A DNA stretch of 64,000 bases from Manihot esculenta. Taxonomy: Eukaryota; Streptophyta; Magnoliopsida; Malpighiales; Euphorbiaceae. Location of the stretch: positions 5,326,058-5,390,057 of the forward strand of contig NC_035168.2 in assembly GCF_001659605.2 (NCBI RefSeq). Reading direction: 5' to 3'. Each line of letters starts with the position of its first letter. Position 1 is the stretch's first letter. Below are positions 23,001 to 30,470 of this stretch, in pieces. The notes beneath the pieces were generated by a model that worked only from the letters and a program-made list of their open reading frames with translations, had not been told where the DNA came from and ran no database searches. The position numbers were made by a program, and so were the translations under genes.

Positions 23001-26000
23001 CCGATTATTATACAGAACATCATTCGGGAGCACCATTCCTCCCAAAAACTTTTGAATATTATCAGGCTATACTATCTGAAACCAGGTCAGTAGAAATCAT
23101 CCCCACAGAACGGACTGGCCATCAGTGGGCTTACAGTAAATTCCTTATAAAAAATATTATTACTAGTGAGCAATGGGGTGATTCTCTATTACGACAGAAA
23201 GAATTGCAATATGGAAGACCAAAATGGTATAGTTACTTTGACTATATCCAGGCTTGGACAGGAGCTCTCTTATATGAAAACAGGCAAAAGAAGTTTAGTT
23301 GGTTCATCCAATTTCAACTTGAAAAGGAAATTAAAGAATTTCCTCCCTGATTTCATGAATGGTTTTTTAACTGGGGAATTTTCCCGATAATGTTACCTGA
23401 TAAGGTACGAACTGTTTATAAGCAGTTTACAGAGGTTAATAAATCTCTTGAAAATCCCAGACTGGACTTTACGATTCAGTATAAGGTTCCATGGATAGCT
23501 AAATGGGATTATATCCTGACCACCAAACGATCCAAAAAATTCGAAGAATTTACCATTAATAATGTGAAGTGGTTAACTCGGAGAGTAATGACTAAATGGT
23601 GGGATAAGTTTGACTTCTTTGGAACTTCATCTGTACACTACCACAGAGGCCTCATTCAACTGGTTAAACAACCTGAAAAATCATCTGATAAGTCTAAATT
23701 GACTCAACTACTGAAGGAGTTTTTTCACTCCCTTCCAAAAGAAGAACTGAAGAAACGACTGTCATCAGCACTAGAGGAACTAAGTGATAATGAAGCCTCT
23801 AGTGGAAAGCCTAAAGAAAAGGGAGAGTGTTCTAAAACAAAATTCAAGCGCACTAAAAGCAGTGACTCATCGGATGAAGATATGCTGTCAGACTCTCTTT
23901 TTCAAGACAGTCAGAATCCAGAGGATCCAGAAGAGGCCACTTGGCCATAAAGAAGTGTCTTACGTCCGCAATGACGTAAAACTATTTTGTCTATATGTAA
24001 TTATTGTACTAAGAATTTCAGCTGTAAAGGAAAAGAAAGTAGTGGACGATGGGGCCCACAGCGCACCCGCACTACATCTTATCCTAAAGGAATCTTTCAT
24101 CTTTTGTTATCCACGTGTCGTGTAAAGGGTAGTATAGCTAGATTGCTAAAGATAAGATCGAATATCTCAGTTTTAGTATAAAAGAGTGAGAGAAGTAAGA
24201 GTGTGGTGTGCAAGTTTTTAGAATTAAAAAGCTTTTGTGAGTCTTCTTGAATGTAAAGCTTCTTACTTGAATGAAATCCAGTTTCTCTAAATTTGAGTCG
24301 CGATCTATCGGAAAGAAGTTGTCTCAGTTATCTTTAAAATCTGAAACTGCAAAAATTTGCAGAAAACGCAATCTTCCTGTCAACGATCTAGCAGGTGTGC
24401 AAGATACTCTCGGAGAACCTACTGGCAAATTCAACTACTTAGTCTGGTACACTAAACCAGAATCGGCCGAAACACCTTTCTCTGCTATCAAACCTACCGG
24501 GTGGGGAAAAGACTTCTCAGACACCGACGATCAAGTAAGTATCTTATGTCTTATCATATTGCAAAAGCTATAGAACACTTGCTCTTCATAGACTTAACAA
24601 ATCGAAATGAAGTTTTACAATTTAAAAATGATATTATAGCTGAAGGTAGTGAATTGTTCACCTATCATACTATTAATCATAATGAACACTGTGATTGCCG
24701 AGAATATCAACGGACTTTGGCTTTGTTTAATGTTCTATTAAATTATTTAAATCAATTGCTTAGAAATAATAATTTTTAAGACTACTTGTTGAACACCTCT
24801 GGTTGTTTTGTACTGGTTGTTTTGTACTTTTATAAATTTTGTGATTCTGTGTTGTGAAAAGCTGTGGAAAGTTGAAAGTTGTTGCGCTTGCTTCCCCTAT
24901 TGGTATCAGAGCCTAGTGGAACCCAATCCAGTTTACCTCTTAGTGAAACCTAAGTCGCGTATCCTGTTGCCAGAAAACCATAGTTGTTAGGCGTGGTGGA
25001 GTAAATCGTTGACAGTGATCTAAGAAAAATGGAAAGGTTATTTAACTCAATCTCTGGTAATTCTAGGAGATCTAGCTCATCTAGCTCTATTATCTCAAAA
25101 AACAAAAACAAAAATAAAGAAATATTGTTAGCATCTGATGTAGATACTAGTTTACAGAACTGGAAATTACCTCCTGTTTCCTCTGATCTCATCTATAAGA
25201 ATCCCTTTAGACTTCGATCTGACTATATAGTTAAGACAGTAGAACAGGCCACTCCAGTCCATGGAGAACTACAATCGATGAGTTTATTGTCTGAAGAACT
25301 CATTCGAAGGCATCAAGAAAAGTATTTATTCCTGCATATAGGAATGATACAGGTTGCGGTAAAACCAGCAACAAGGCTAGGGCTAAATACAGCCGCTATG
25401 CTTTGTGTCAGAGATAAAAGACACAATAAATTCAGTGACTCCTTATTAGGAGTAGTGGAATCCTCTTTATGTGAAGGACCAATATTCTTTCAATGTTTTC
25501 CAAATCTTACTTTGTCTCTGTCCGATCCACATATAATGAGAACTCTCATCTTGGACATAAAAACAATGGGATACGATATGGCACCAGGATCAGAAAATTT
25601 GATTCTGATCTACCGAATTCATTATAAGGCAATGAATACAGTGGTCCCTAATTTAAGGGACAGTGCTACAAAAATAGTCTCTCCAAAAGGAACGACTACC
25701 TTATTTTTGACTAATATGTCAAAAGGGAATTTAATAGTTCCAAAACCAATTCAATGGGATCAGGTTAATTTGCCTGATAACTGGATTTTGGAAGAAGCAG
25801 TACCTCCAAGAAAAGAGGAATCAACTGCTATTCAATCCATTATGCAGTCAAATGAAGGAACAGTTGCTATTACCTTTAGCCGAAGCAGAAGTGTTTCTGA
25901 CAAAAGATCAATGCCAGAAGTCTCTTTAATGTCAGAACCATTACCTCCCAGGACATCGGTATCAATTCCAGCCCTGAGAAGTAACTCTGTAATTGGGCTT

Positions 26001-26904
26001 CAAAGATCTGAAGAACAAGTGGCTAATCCTGTGTATGCAAGGCCTCAAAGCCCTACACCTTCAGAAATGGGCTATGATGTAGAAAGCCTGATTTCAAAAT
26101 CTTTCAAAATCATGCTGCTAGAAACAGAAGAAGAACCATTTAATAAATGGTTTCAAATGGAACTTCCTCTCAAAGAACAGAAAATGTGGAACAGGAAGTA
26201 TTACCCAATAGAATACTTCCATTTTCATCACCTTGAAGGACATATGATTTCCTAATTATCCTTTACTGCAATATATTTGCTTGATAGACACATACAAATA
26301 TGAAATATCCAAAATCATCCTTGCTACAAATACTAATAGGACCAAAAGTCAGATAAACTAAAATAATTAACGTCAATTAACACATAGAAGGGAAAGCCGC
26401 AAGAAGCGTTGGTGGGAATGCCTTACCATATCAGTATAGTTAGCTTTTCTCTCCTCATCATCACCAAAATGATACTTCTCATACCTACATTTTACACCAC
26501 AATCAGTGAAAAAGAAACCCAGAAAACATTTTTCTAAGGACGTTTTCTTACTGGGCTTCTGGGTTCAAAGTTCAAACAGTAACCTGGCAGTCCTAGATAA
26601 GACTTCTGCCAAAGTTCATTGATTGTTCTGAAAAAGCTTTTTAATCTAGGCATTATGTTACTAAAACTTTCAAACCACTAATATGGAACCCTTTTACTGC
26701 CTATGATCATAACCAAAATGAAAGCAATTACTTCTTGAAAACAAGAAAATTAATTCAAAAACATCTCAACTACACATATGGAATGACTGGAAACGGAAAC
26801 TGCTATAAAGTAGAGACTTGCTTTTGCACAGCAGATTTCACTTCCTTCTTCCCAATCTTACCGCCAACTCCAGAAGCCAGATCCAGTGCCCCAGATTTTG
26901 ACAT
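5080..26904 (-). CDS. SMT1: Cycloartenol/sterol C24-methyltransferase, 13 exons, TE-filled introns
   Basis: Transfers methyl from S-adenosylmethionine to C24 of cycloartenol, the branch step into 24-alkyl phytosterols. Exons (minus strand): 26904-26822, 26484-26427, 12821-12748, 12649-12565, 12466-12411, 11978-11924, 11733-11686, 11517-11434, 11348-11232, 11142-11059, 10951-10826, 6507-6410, 5134-5080. Phases agree at every junction and sum to 1,023 nt, 340 aa, near the usual 336-350. Visible motifs: [11 protein letters not shown] sterol region (exon 3), [12 protein letters not shown] motif I (exon 5), IEATCHAP (exon 8), YEWC (exon 9), [12 protein letters not shown] terminus (exon 13). The start [17 protein letters not shown] is SMT1-like, but the segment after KYEKYH is a few residues short, so this may be a diverged paralogue. 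Intron 1 uses a GC donor; the exon 4 donor GTTCTT is weak. I see no stop or frameshift. Product recognition is strong; expression is unknown. Confidence 0.93.
5620..6060. repeat. Fold-back (MITE-like) inverted repeat in SMT1 intron 12
   Basis: The arms, about 5640-5805 and 5895-6025, are diverged reverse complements around an axis near 5850. For example, TTAAGGCCAAACATGTTCTA at 5762 pairs with TAGGACATATTTGGCCTAAA at 5918. Short frames on opposite strands therefore encode similar nonsense peptides. It sits inside the 1,275-bp last intron of SMT1. The outer ends and any target-site duplication are unclear. Confidence 0.65.
6697..6904 (+). repeat. 5' LTR of Copia element (208 bp, with 21-bp duplication)
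   Basis: It runs from TGTTATAAGTTATAG to TCTTTCTACA. It carries a second copy of AAAGTAAATATGTTAATATAG that the 3' LTR lacks, which accounts for the full 21-bp length difference. Confidence 0.95.
7241..9223 (+). pseudogene. Copia gag stub-protease-integrase, ends at premature TGA
   Basis: I start at the ATG at 7241 (MAEVKTTAV), because the frame upstream runs through the repeat leader. Only the first 20 or so gag residues (up to HKLNG) and the gag tail remain; the core and zinc knuckle are deleted in frame. The protease motif [13 protein letters not shown] lies near 7472-7510, then the GAG-pre-integrase RLGHPS and the integrase core with HSDVWGP and QSDNAKEY. The third catalytic acid should be Glu in a GVAERKNR-type motif, but the sequence reads GVAKRKNR (AAA at 8354-8356). 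Translation stops at TGA 9221-9223, where the family has Trp in GCKWVF. Confidence 0.88.
9224..10578 (+). pseudogene. Copia reverse transcriptase/RNase H, interrupted
   Basis: The frame continues after the premature stop with the typical Copia [42 protein letters not shown] and the catalytic YVDDI. A TAG at 10058-10060 interrupts it where Trp is expected, and the frame shifts between about 10060 and 10140. RNase H resumes with [13 protein letters not shown] and the terminal LGDIFTKAL, but a segment between about 10335 and 10345 is deleted. Not functional. Confidence 0.88.
10586..10772 (+). repeat. 3' LTR of Copia element (187 bp)
   Basis: It starts directly after GAGGGGGAG and ends in TTTCTACA before the target-site duplication AAAAT. 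It differs from the 5' LTR by three substitutions and by lacking the 21-bp duplication. Confidence 0.95.
12822..13529 (-). other. SMT1 intron 2, part downstream of the viral insert
   Basis: Host intron sequence between the 3' splice acceptor of exon 3 and the edge of the pararetrovirus. AT-rich, with no coding signal recognised. Confidence 0.6.
13530..14648 (-). pseudogene. Pararetroviral reverse transcriptase/RNase H (minus copy, 3' truncated)
   Basis: Domain order is RT then RNase H start. Visible motifs are [35 protein letters not shown] and the catalytic box YIDDVLIF near 14145-14170. The RNase H begins with [11 protein letters not shown], where the Asp is retained. The RNase H domain is cut at 13530, where viral identity ends and host intron begins, so its last third is missing. 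In the upstream part, at about 14652-14654, one base is absent relative to the other copy (21227-22531), which puts RT out of frame with the upstream coat/protease frame. In the family these form a single polyprotein. Confidence 0.88.
14608..17565 (-). pseudogene. Pararetroviral coat protein-CCHC-protease polyprotein (985 aa frame)
   Basis: Long open frame on the minus strand. About residues 260-340 contain a WNIDG ... [11 protein letters not shown] block seen in coat regions of plant endogenous pararetroviruses. A basic stretch precedes the zinc knuckle [14 protein letters not shown] (about 15891-15932). A Glu-rich linker and a predicted coiled coil (about 15310-15480) follow, then the aspartic protease site [12 protein letters not shown] (about 15175-15215). 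The frame leaves the RT frame through a one-base deletion near 14652. It overlaps the end of the upstream movement-protein frame by 110 nt (17456-17565). The ATG at 17563-17565 is the first in frame, but initiation could differ. Confidence 0.85.
17456..18736 (-). pseudogene. Pararetroviral movement protein, minus copy (nonsense-mutated)
   Basis: The frame starts with [16 protein letters not shown] at 18736 and is stopped by TAG at 18518-18520; it continues to 17456. The plus-strand copy has Gln at this codon, so one C-to-T change explains the break. The central part ([50 protein letters not shown]) resembles the 30K-superfamily cell-to-cell movement proteins of Caulimoviridae. It follows the tRNA-Met site by about 115 nt. 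Its 3' end overlaps the coat/protease frame. Confidence 0.8.
18852..18864 (-). other. tRNA-Met primer-binding site, minus viral copy
   Basis: The minus strand reads TGGTATCAGAGCC. This is the site where plant pararetroviruses prime minus-strand DNA on initiator tRNA-Met, and it conventionally marks position 1 of the genome. Confidence 0.88.
18870..19800 (-). promoter_or_regulatory. Pararetroviral intergenic promoter/leader, minus copy
   Basis: The region between the extra ORF and the primer site. TTACGTCATTGCGGACGTAA (19772-19791), a near-palindromic pair of ACGT cores similar to bZIP/as-1 type elements, lies just past the ORF stop. A G-box-like CACGTG (about 19634-19639) and a TATA box (TATAAAAG on the minus strand, 19567-19574) follow. 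A short leader frame (19480-19178, 100 aa) and a strong donor-like GTAAGT (19216-19211) lie downstream. The promoter points toward lower coordinates, the same direction as SMT1, upstream of SMT1 exon 3. Confidence 0.72.
19801..20958 (-). pseudogene. Pararetroviral extra ORF of unknown function, minus copy
   Basis: The frame starts with [14 protein letters not shown] at 20958, overlapping the end of pol by 35 nt in another frame, and would run 386 codons to 19801. A TGA at 20623-20625 interrupts it where the plus copy has Trp. Aromatic-rich stretches ([30 protein letters not shown]) are followed by a Ser/Glu/Lys-rich tail. The position, between RNase H and the promoter, is where some caulimovirids carry an additional ORF or transactivator. 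I do not recognise a domain and assign no function. Confidence 0.75.
20924..22624 (-). pseudogene. Second copy of CCHC-protease-RT-start joined by deletion to RNase H end
   Basis: 22624-21229 repeats the CCHC-to-RT-start block of 15914-14521 with few differences; here coat/protease and RT are in one frame. At 21221-21228 eight filler bases replace about 911 bp present at 13610-14520, removing the RT catalytic core. After the junction the frame reads the last third of RNase H and stops at 20924-20926. The end of this segment forms the spacer and part of one arm of the inverted repeat. Confidence 0.85.
22625..22827 (+). pseudogene. Pararetroviral RNase H C-terminal fragment, plus copy
   Basis: A plus-strand frame covers only the last part of RNase H (with [13 protein letters not shown] and [14 protein letters not shown]) and ends at TGA 22825-22827. 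It is truncated at its 5' end by the inversion junction at 22621-22625, and overlaps the ATG of the next ORF by 35 nt. Confidence 0.85.
22793..23950 (+). pseudogene. Pararetroviral extra ORF of unknown function, plus copy
   Basis: Same 386-codon frame as at 20958-19801, starting at the ATG at 22793. It is interrupted by TGA at 23348-23350, a different codon from the minus-copy break; the minus copy has Trp here. The C-terminal half (from 23390) remains open. The product is aromatic-rich with an acidic, Ser-rich, Lys-containing tail. No domain recognised. Confidence 0.78.
23951..24900 (+). promoter_or_regulatory. Pararetroviral intergenic promoter/leader, plus copy
   Basis: TTACGTCCGCAATGACGTAA at 23960-23979 (two ACGT cores in near-inverted order, as-1-like), G-box CACGTG at 24112-24117, TATAAAAG at 24177-24184. 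About 94 nt downstream a 100-codon leader frame begins (24271-24573), with a consensus splice donor GTAAGT at 24535-24540 inside it; a second small frame covers 24501-24779. Known caulimovirids have short leader ORFs and use spliced RNAs; splicing here is inference. The promoter drives outward to the right, divergent from the minus copy. Confidence 0.7.
24901..24913 (+). other. tRNA-Met primer-binding site, plus viral copy
   Basis: TGGTATCAGAGCC, matching the minus-copy site at 18852-18864 and placed identically between leader and movement protein. Confidence 0.88.
25029..26200 (+). pseudogene. Pararetroviral movement protein, plus copy (3' truncated)
   Basis: An uninterrupted frame starts [16 protein letters not shown] at 25029. 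It contains the same 30K-like central region as the minus copy, without that copy's nonsense codon. Viral identity ends at 26200 (GAACAGGAAGTA); the frame then runs through host intron bases to a stop at 26255. It is therefore missing its native C-terminus, and no coat protein frame follows. Confidence 0.82.
26201..26426 (-). other. SMT1 intron 2, part next to exon 2
   Basis: Host intron sequence between the right edge of the viral insert and the exon 2 donor (GTAAGG at 26426-26421). Nothing else recognised. Confidence 0.6.
26485..26821 (-). other. SMT1 intron 1, GC-AG type
   Basis: The donor reads GCAAGT (26821-26816, minus strand) after exon 1 ...GTGCAAAA, and the acceptor ends TGTAG before GTATGAGAAG. 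No GT alternative keeps the conserved KYEKYH reading frame. GC donors with otherwise perfect consensus are a known minor class of U2 introns in plants. Confidence 0.8.
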
Positions 26905-27000
26905 CTGAGAATTACAGAAGTGAACTAGTAATCGTTCAATTAGAAAGACAAAAGAAACAGAAAAGAAAATATTCTAGGCGCAGAAGAGCTATATACATTT
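26905..27000 (-). promoter_or_regulatory. Putative SMT1 core promoter and 5' UTR
   Basis: A TATA-like TGTATATAGC lies about 85-95 nt upstream of the ATG on the minus strand (about 26988-26997), followed by a pyrimidine-rich stretch (TTTTCTTTTCTGTTTCTTTTG). The bases just before the ATG (TTCTCAG) could also be a 3' splice site of a 5'-UTR intron, in which case the true promoter lies further away. Confidence 0.4.
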
Positions 27001-28487
27001 TTCTACTGGAAGAAATTCTATAAGAAAGGAAGATCCACTTCCTTTTTCATCCATATTTGCTTTGGCTCATCTCAGGCGGTTTTTTTTATTAAAAAAAAAA
27101 TTATGATTGAATTTTGAGAAATATATTAAATTATAACATGCCTTAAAGCTCTGAAAATAGTGATTTTTAAGTTATAAAATAGCAGAATCCATGTTAAAAA
27201 AGAAAAATATTCAATTTCAGACAGAATCCATATTAAAAAAAAATTCAATGTAAAAATAAATTGAAATTTTACATTTAATTATAATTATAATCAAAATTTT
27301 TAATATTTTTTAATTTTTTTATAATTATAGCTAATTTTTAAAATAATTTCATGGGCCTTTTTAGAATTTGGTCTGTTATTACTCTTGCCTTAAAGACAAA
27401 CCCACACAATATGGGCCCAATGAAATTAAATAATTAATTTCAAATTAAAGATTTTAAATTTAAAAATAATTTTAGTTATTGAATTTTAATGCTTATTATT
27501 CAAAATATTTTAATTAAACTATTTTTGTTCAAGCTTTCTATGTGTTTATTGGAGATCTTTAATTTACTTTATTTTTAATTTTATCTAAATTAATTTAGAA
27601 AATTTAATTTAAGCTAAACCCAACGTAAAATCAAAAAATTAAATAAATTAAGAAATTTAGTCCCAAATTTTGAATTATAAATTAATTTAGACAAAAATTG
27701 AAAATGTGTTAAGTTCAAAAATTAAAATAAGGCCATTGCTATTGTAAAATGTTATTTTTTTTATATATACATGATATAAAAAATTTTAAAAATATATTAT
27801 ATTAACAAAGATTATAATACTACAATAAAAAAAAAAATATAAACGTGATATTTTTTCTAAACGTTTAAAAAACTAAAAAATATTATTTTTTTTATAAATT
27901 TATACAAAATAATAGATATTTTTATAAAGTAATTAGTTTATAAAAAAATTAAATTAATAAAATATAGTGATATTTTTATAAATATAAAAAATATAAAGTT
28001 GCTGAGTTTTCGTGATCAGACCTTAAAGAAAAACGCTGGCTCAAGATCTATTAGACACTCAAGCGAATCGGTCACAAGAGATAGAAAAGTTGATCCAGTT
28101 ATTTTGCAGTCATGTCCGCATGTGCGCTGAAAAAATTACACATCCGTACATATGGATCTAATTTTTTATTTAAATTTACACAATCATTATAAACCCTATA
28201 TTTTTAAATCTCAAAAATATTGTGAAGCTAATAATATATTTTCATCAATAGAATAATAAAATATTATTTTTTTAATTAAAAATAGTGTTGCTACTTTTTT
28301 GCTATTAGATTTAATTAATTTCATGTAAGTTTATTGTAGTAATTTTTAAAATTAATATTCTGAAAACTATTTTTTACCAATTTAATATTTTTTTTAATAA
28401 TTACTTTACAAAAATAAAAATTATTAAGATTTGAATATATTATATTAGAGTATTAAAAAGCAATAGAAAAAAACATAAATCTACATC

Positions 28488-28527
<40 letters not shown>

Positions 28528-28809
28528 AAGTAACTTTTCTTGGTGGCTAATTCAAGTTGAGGTAACTTGGCCAATTGGACACTAACTAATTTTCAAAACA
28601 CTGGTTGTTCAAGTGTCCAAGTCAATTTGATTTTCAGCATACTCATCTTTTTCTTGTTGAAAAGAACTTTCTATAAATCTGTTGAATGTCTTAAATTTAG
28701 ACATTAATTGAACATACCCAAAACCTTTTTCTCTTTTAATTGCTTGCATTTATAGTTTTCTATTTGCATCTTATCTAATCTTATTATTTTTAGTTCATGT
28801 CAATTATTA
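27001..28809. other. AT-rich intergenic DNA with a 32-base poly(A) run
   Basis: No gene recognised. An uninterrupted A-run spans 28494-28525. The rest is low-complexity AT sequence. Confidence 0.55.
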
Positions 28810-29300
28810 GTTCAACCGTATTCGATTCAAATTGAAAAAAATTGATAGAATTCAATTAGATTATTTTTAGGTCTTGTCAATTGTTAATTTAAAACTTCAA
28901 TTTGTTTTTTTATTAATTTCGGTTTGATTTGATTTTTAATTTTAAAAATTTCGATTATTTTGATTCTGTTCGATTTTAATCAGAAAAAATTAAAAAAATA
29001 AAATCGAATTGATTAGTGATAATAGTATATTATTTTCAATAATATGAAGATATTAGATTATATTAAAGTTAAAATATTTTAATTAAATTTTAAAATATTA
29101 AAAATAAAATATAAAAAATAAAAAATTTATTAAAAATTTAAACTGATCAAATCGAACCGAATCAGACTGATTCAATTCAATTGGATTTCTGATCAAAATC
29201 AATTCGGTTTGATTTTCATAAATATCAAAATTTTCAATTTTTGATTTATTCAATTCGGTTCGATTTTAAATCAAACTAACCGATTGCTCACGCCTAATTA
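28810..29300 (+). repeat. MITE-like AT-rich repeat, copy A
   Basis: Shares a distinctive layout with 45905-46325 and (reverse) 51575-52140: a GTTCGATTTTAATCAGAAAA block, then ATTAGTGATAATA, then a block rich in GGTTTGATTTTCATAAATAT, then an end like AAATCAAACTAACCGATTGC. Its two halves are partly complementary (GGTTTGATTT versus AAATCAAACC). There is no coding capacity and limits are approximate. Confidence 0.65.
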
Positions 29301-29558
29301 TTAGATCATCTTATTATGTTGATATCGCATAATCATATATATTCTTATTAAATTTTTAATTAGTACAATTAAATTTAATTAACTTTTCTTGAACTAATCA
29401 TATATAATTTTAATTCAATACATGCTTTTCTAATTACAATAAAAGAAATTTATTGAGACTTTTTTTCACCGATTTTAATATAAAAGTTTCAGCAACTTAA
29501 AAATATTTCAAACATTAATTAAAAAGTATGGCCTGCATTAGAAAAATTTTTAACATTT

Positions 29559-30470
29559 TTTTTAAGCAAAATTATCGATTGTATTAATAAAATTTTATCC
29601 AACAGAGAAAAATATTATCCCAAACAGATAGACGATTATGTCTAATAGATTCTCTAGCCAAAATATGAGTAGGTAGAATAGCATTACGACGAACCATTTA
29701 ACAAAATATCAGTTTTAGAGTCTAGCAAAAATTTACAATCATTCAAAATTAAATCCCTATATAAAATAATTTGGCAAAAATGCTCCCTGTCTAAACTCTA
29801 TATAAGATAATTTGGCAAAGATACTCCTTTTTCTTTCTCATCTCTCGAGCATAAATCATTAAAGTTTTTCGAACAAAGCCACGAAAGAGAGCTTCTATGA
29901 GATAAATCTCAAATAAAGTTCTAAGACTGATTGCAATTCTGAAAACCCATAATAACCACTAAACCTCCGTTCAACATTACCTTCCAAAAAACCTAATCAA
30001 TAAAATTTGAAAAAAAGCAAACCACGGAAACAGACTCATGACTATTCCACATTAACGAAAGGTCTCCTCCTAATCCTTATCTATTGATTGATTGAGAAGC
30101 AACCATCAAAATGTAAAAAACTATAAAAAGATTTCATATGAGAACTACGAGTTTTTATTTTCATCAAAAATAAAATATCCGACTTGTAATTAGAAATCAA
30201 ATCTTTCAATACAATAACATCATAAATCTATCAAAGAGATCTATATATTTTGAAAATTGATTGGATTGTATGTAAGAAATATCCCCATCATACAAAAATC
30301 ATAAGTGACGATCGGAATATCTCTGAAACTCTTAACGGGGACAACAACAACTTATTTTTCATTTATAGTCAATTAATGCAGATCGTATTTTATAGGGAAT
30401 GCAAAAGAAAAAGTTAAATTTAAAAAGAAGGAAAATACAAAAACATCCAGTCACAAAGGAACCAGAGAAA
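29559..30470 (-). mobile_element. LINE relic (minus strand), internally deleted
   Basis: The reverse complement aligns along its length with the plus-strand relic at about 49175-50345, including the shared ATTCCGATCGTCACTTATGA-type block and the 3' end TTTGATAAAATTTTATTAATAC-like motif. The other copy shows ORF1-like, endonuclease-like and terminal RNase H-like segments; this one is more broken. No open frame survives. Confidence 0.7.

Larger units (their letters stand above)
13530..26200 (-). mobile_element. Endogenous pararetrovirus (Caulimoviridae) insertion, inverted duplicate, in SMT1 intron 2
   Basis: Viral sequence fills most of intron 2. On the minus strand it runs from 22624 down to 13530: CCHC-protease-start of RT, a deletion, RNase H end, extra ORF, intergenic promoter, tRNA-Met site, movement protein, coat/CCHC/protease, RT-RNase H. 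The CCHC-to-RNase H block therefore occurs twice, and the stretch exceeds one genome; internal offsets give a monomer of about 7.6 kb. At 22625 the sequence flips to the plus strand and repeats RNase H end through movement protein to 26200. The arms 17565-21126 and 22625-26200 are near-identical. There are no LTRs, as expected for this family. Copies carry stops, a frameshift and a 911-bp deletion. Family is firm; genus undetermined. Confidence 0.93.
17565..26200. repeat. Large inverted repeat: arms 17565-21126 and 22625-26200, spacer 1,498 bp
   Basis: The two arms are reverse complements over about 3.57 kb, with only scattered substitutions and one 14-bp tandem duplication in the right arm (TGGTTGTTTTGTAC twice, about 24801-24832). 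That duplication accounts exactly for the length difference of 3,562 versus 3,576. Both arms carry RNase H end, extra ORF, promoter, primer site and movement protein. The right arm joins the spacer at a TTT microhomology near 22621-22623. Confidence 0.93.
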
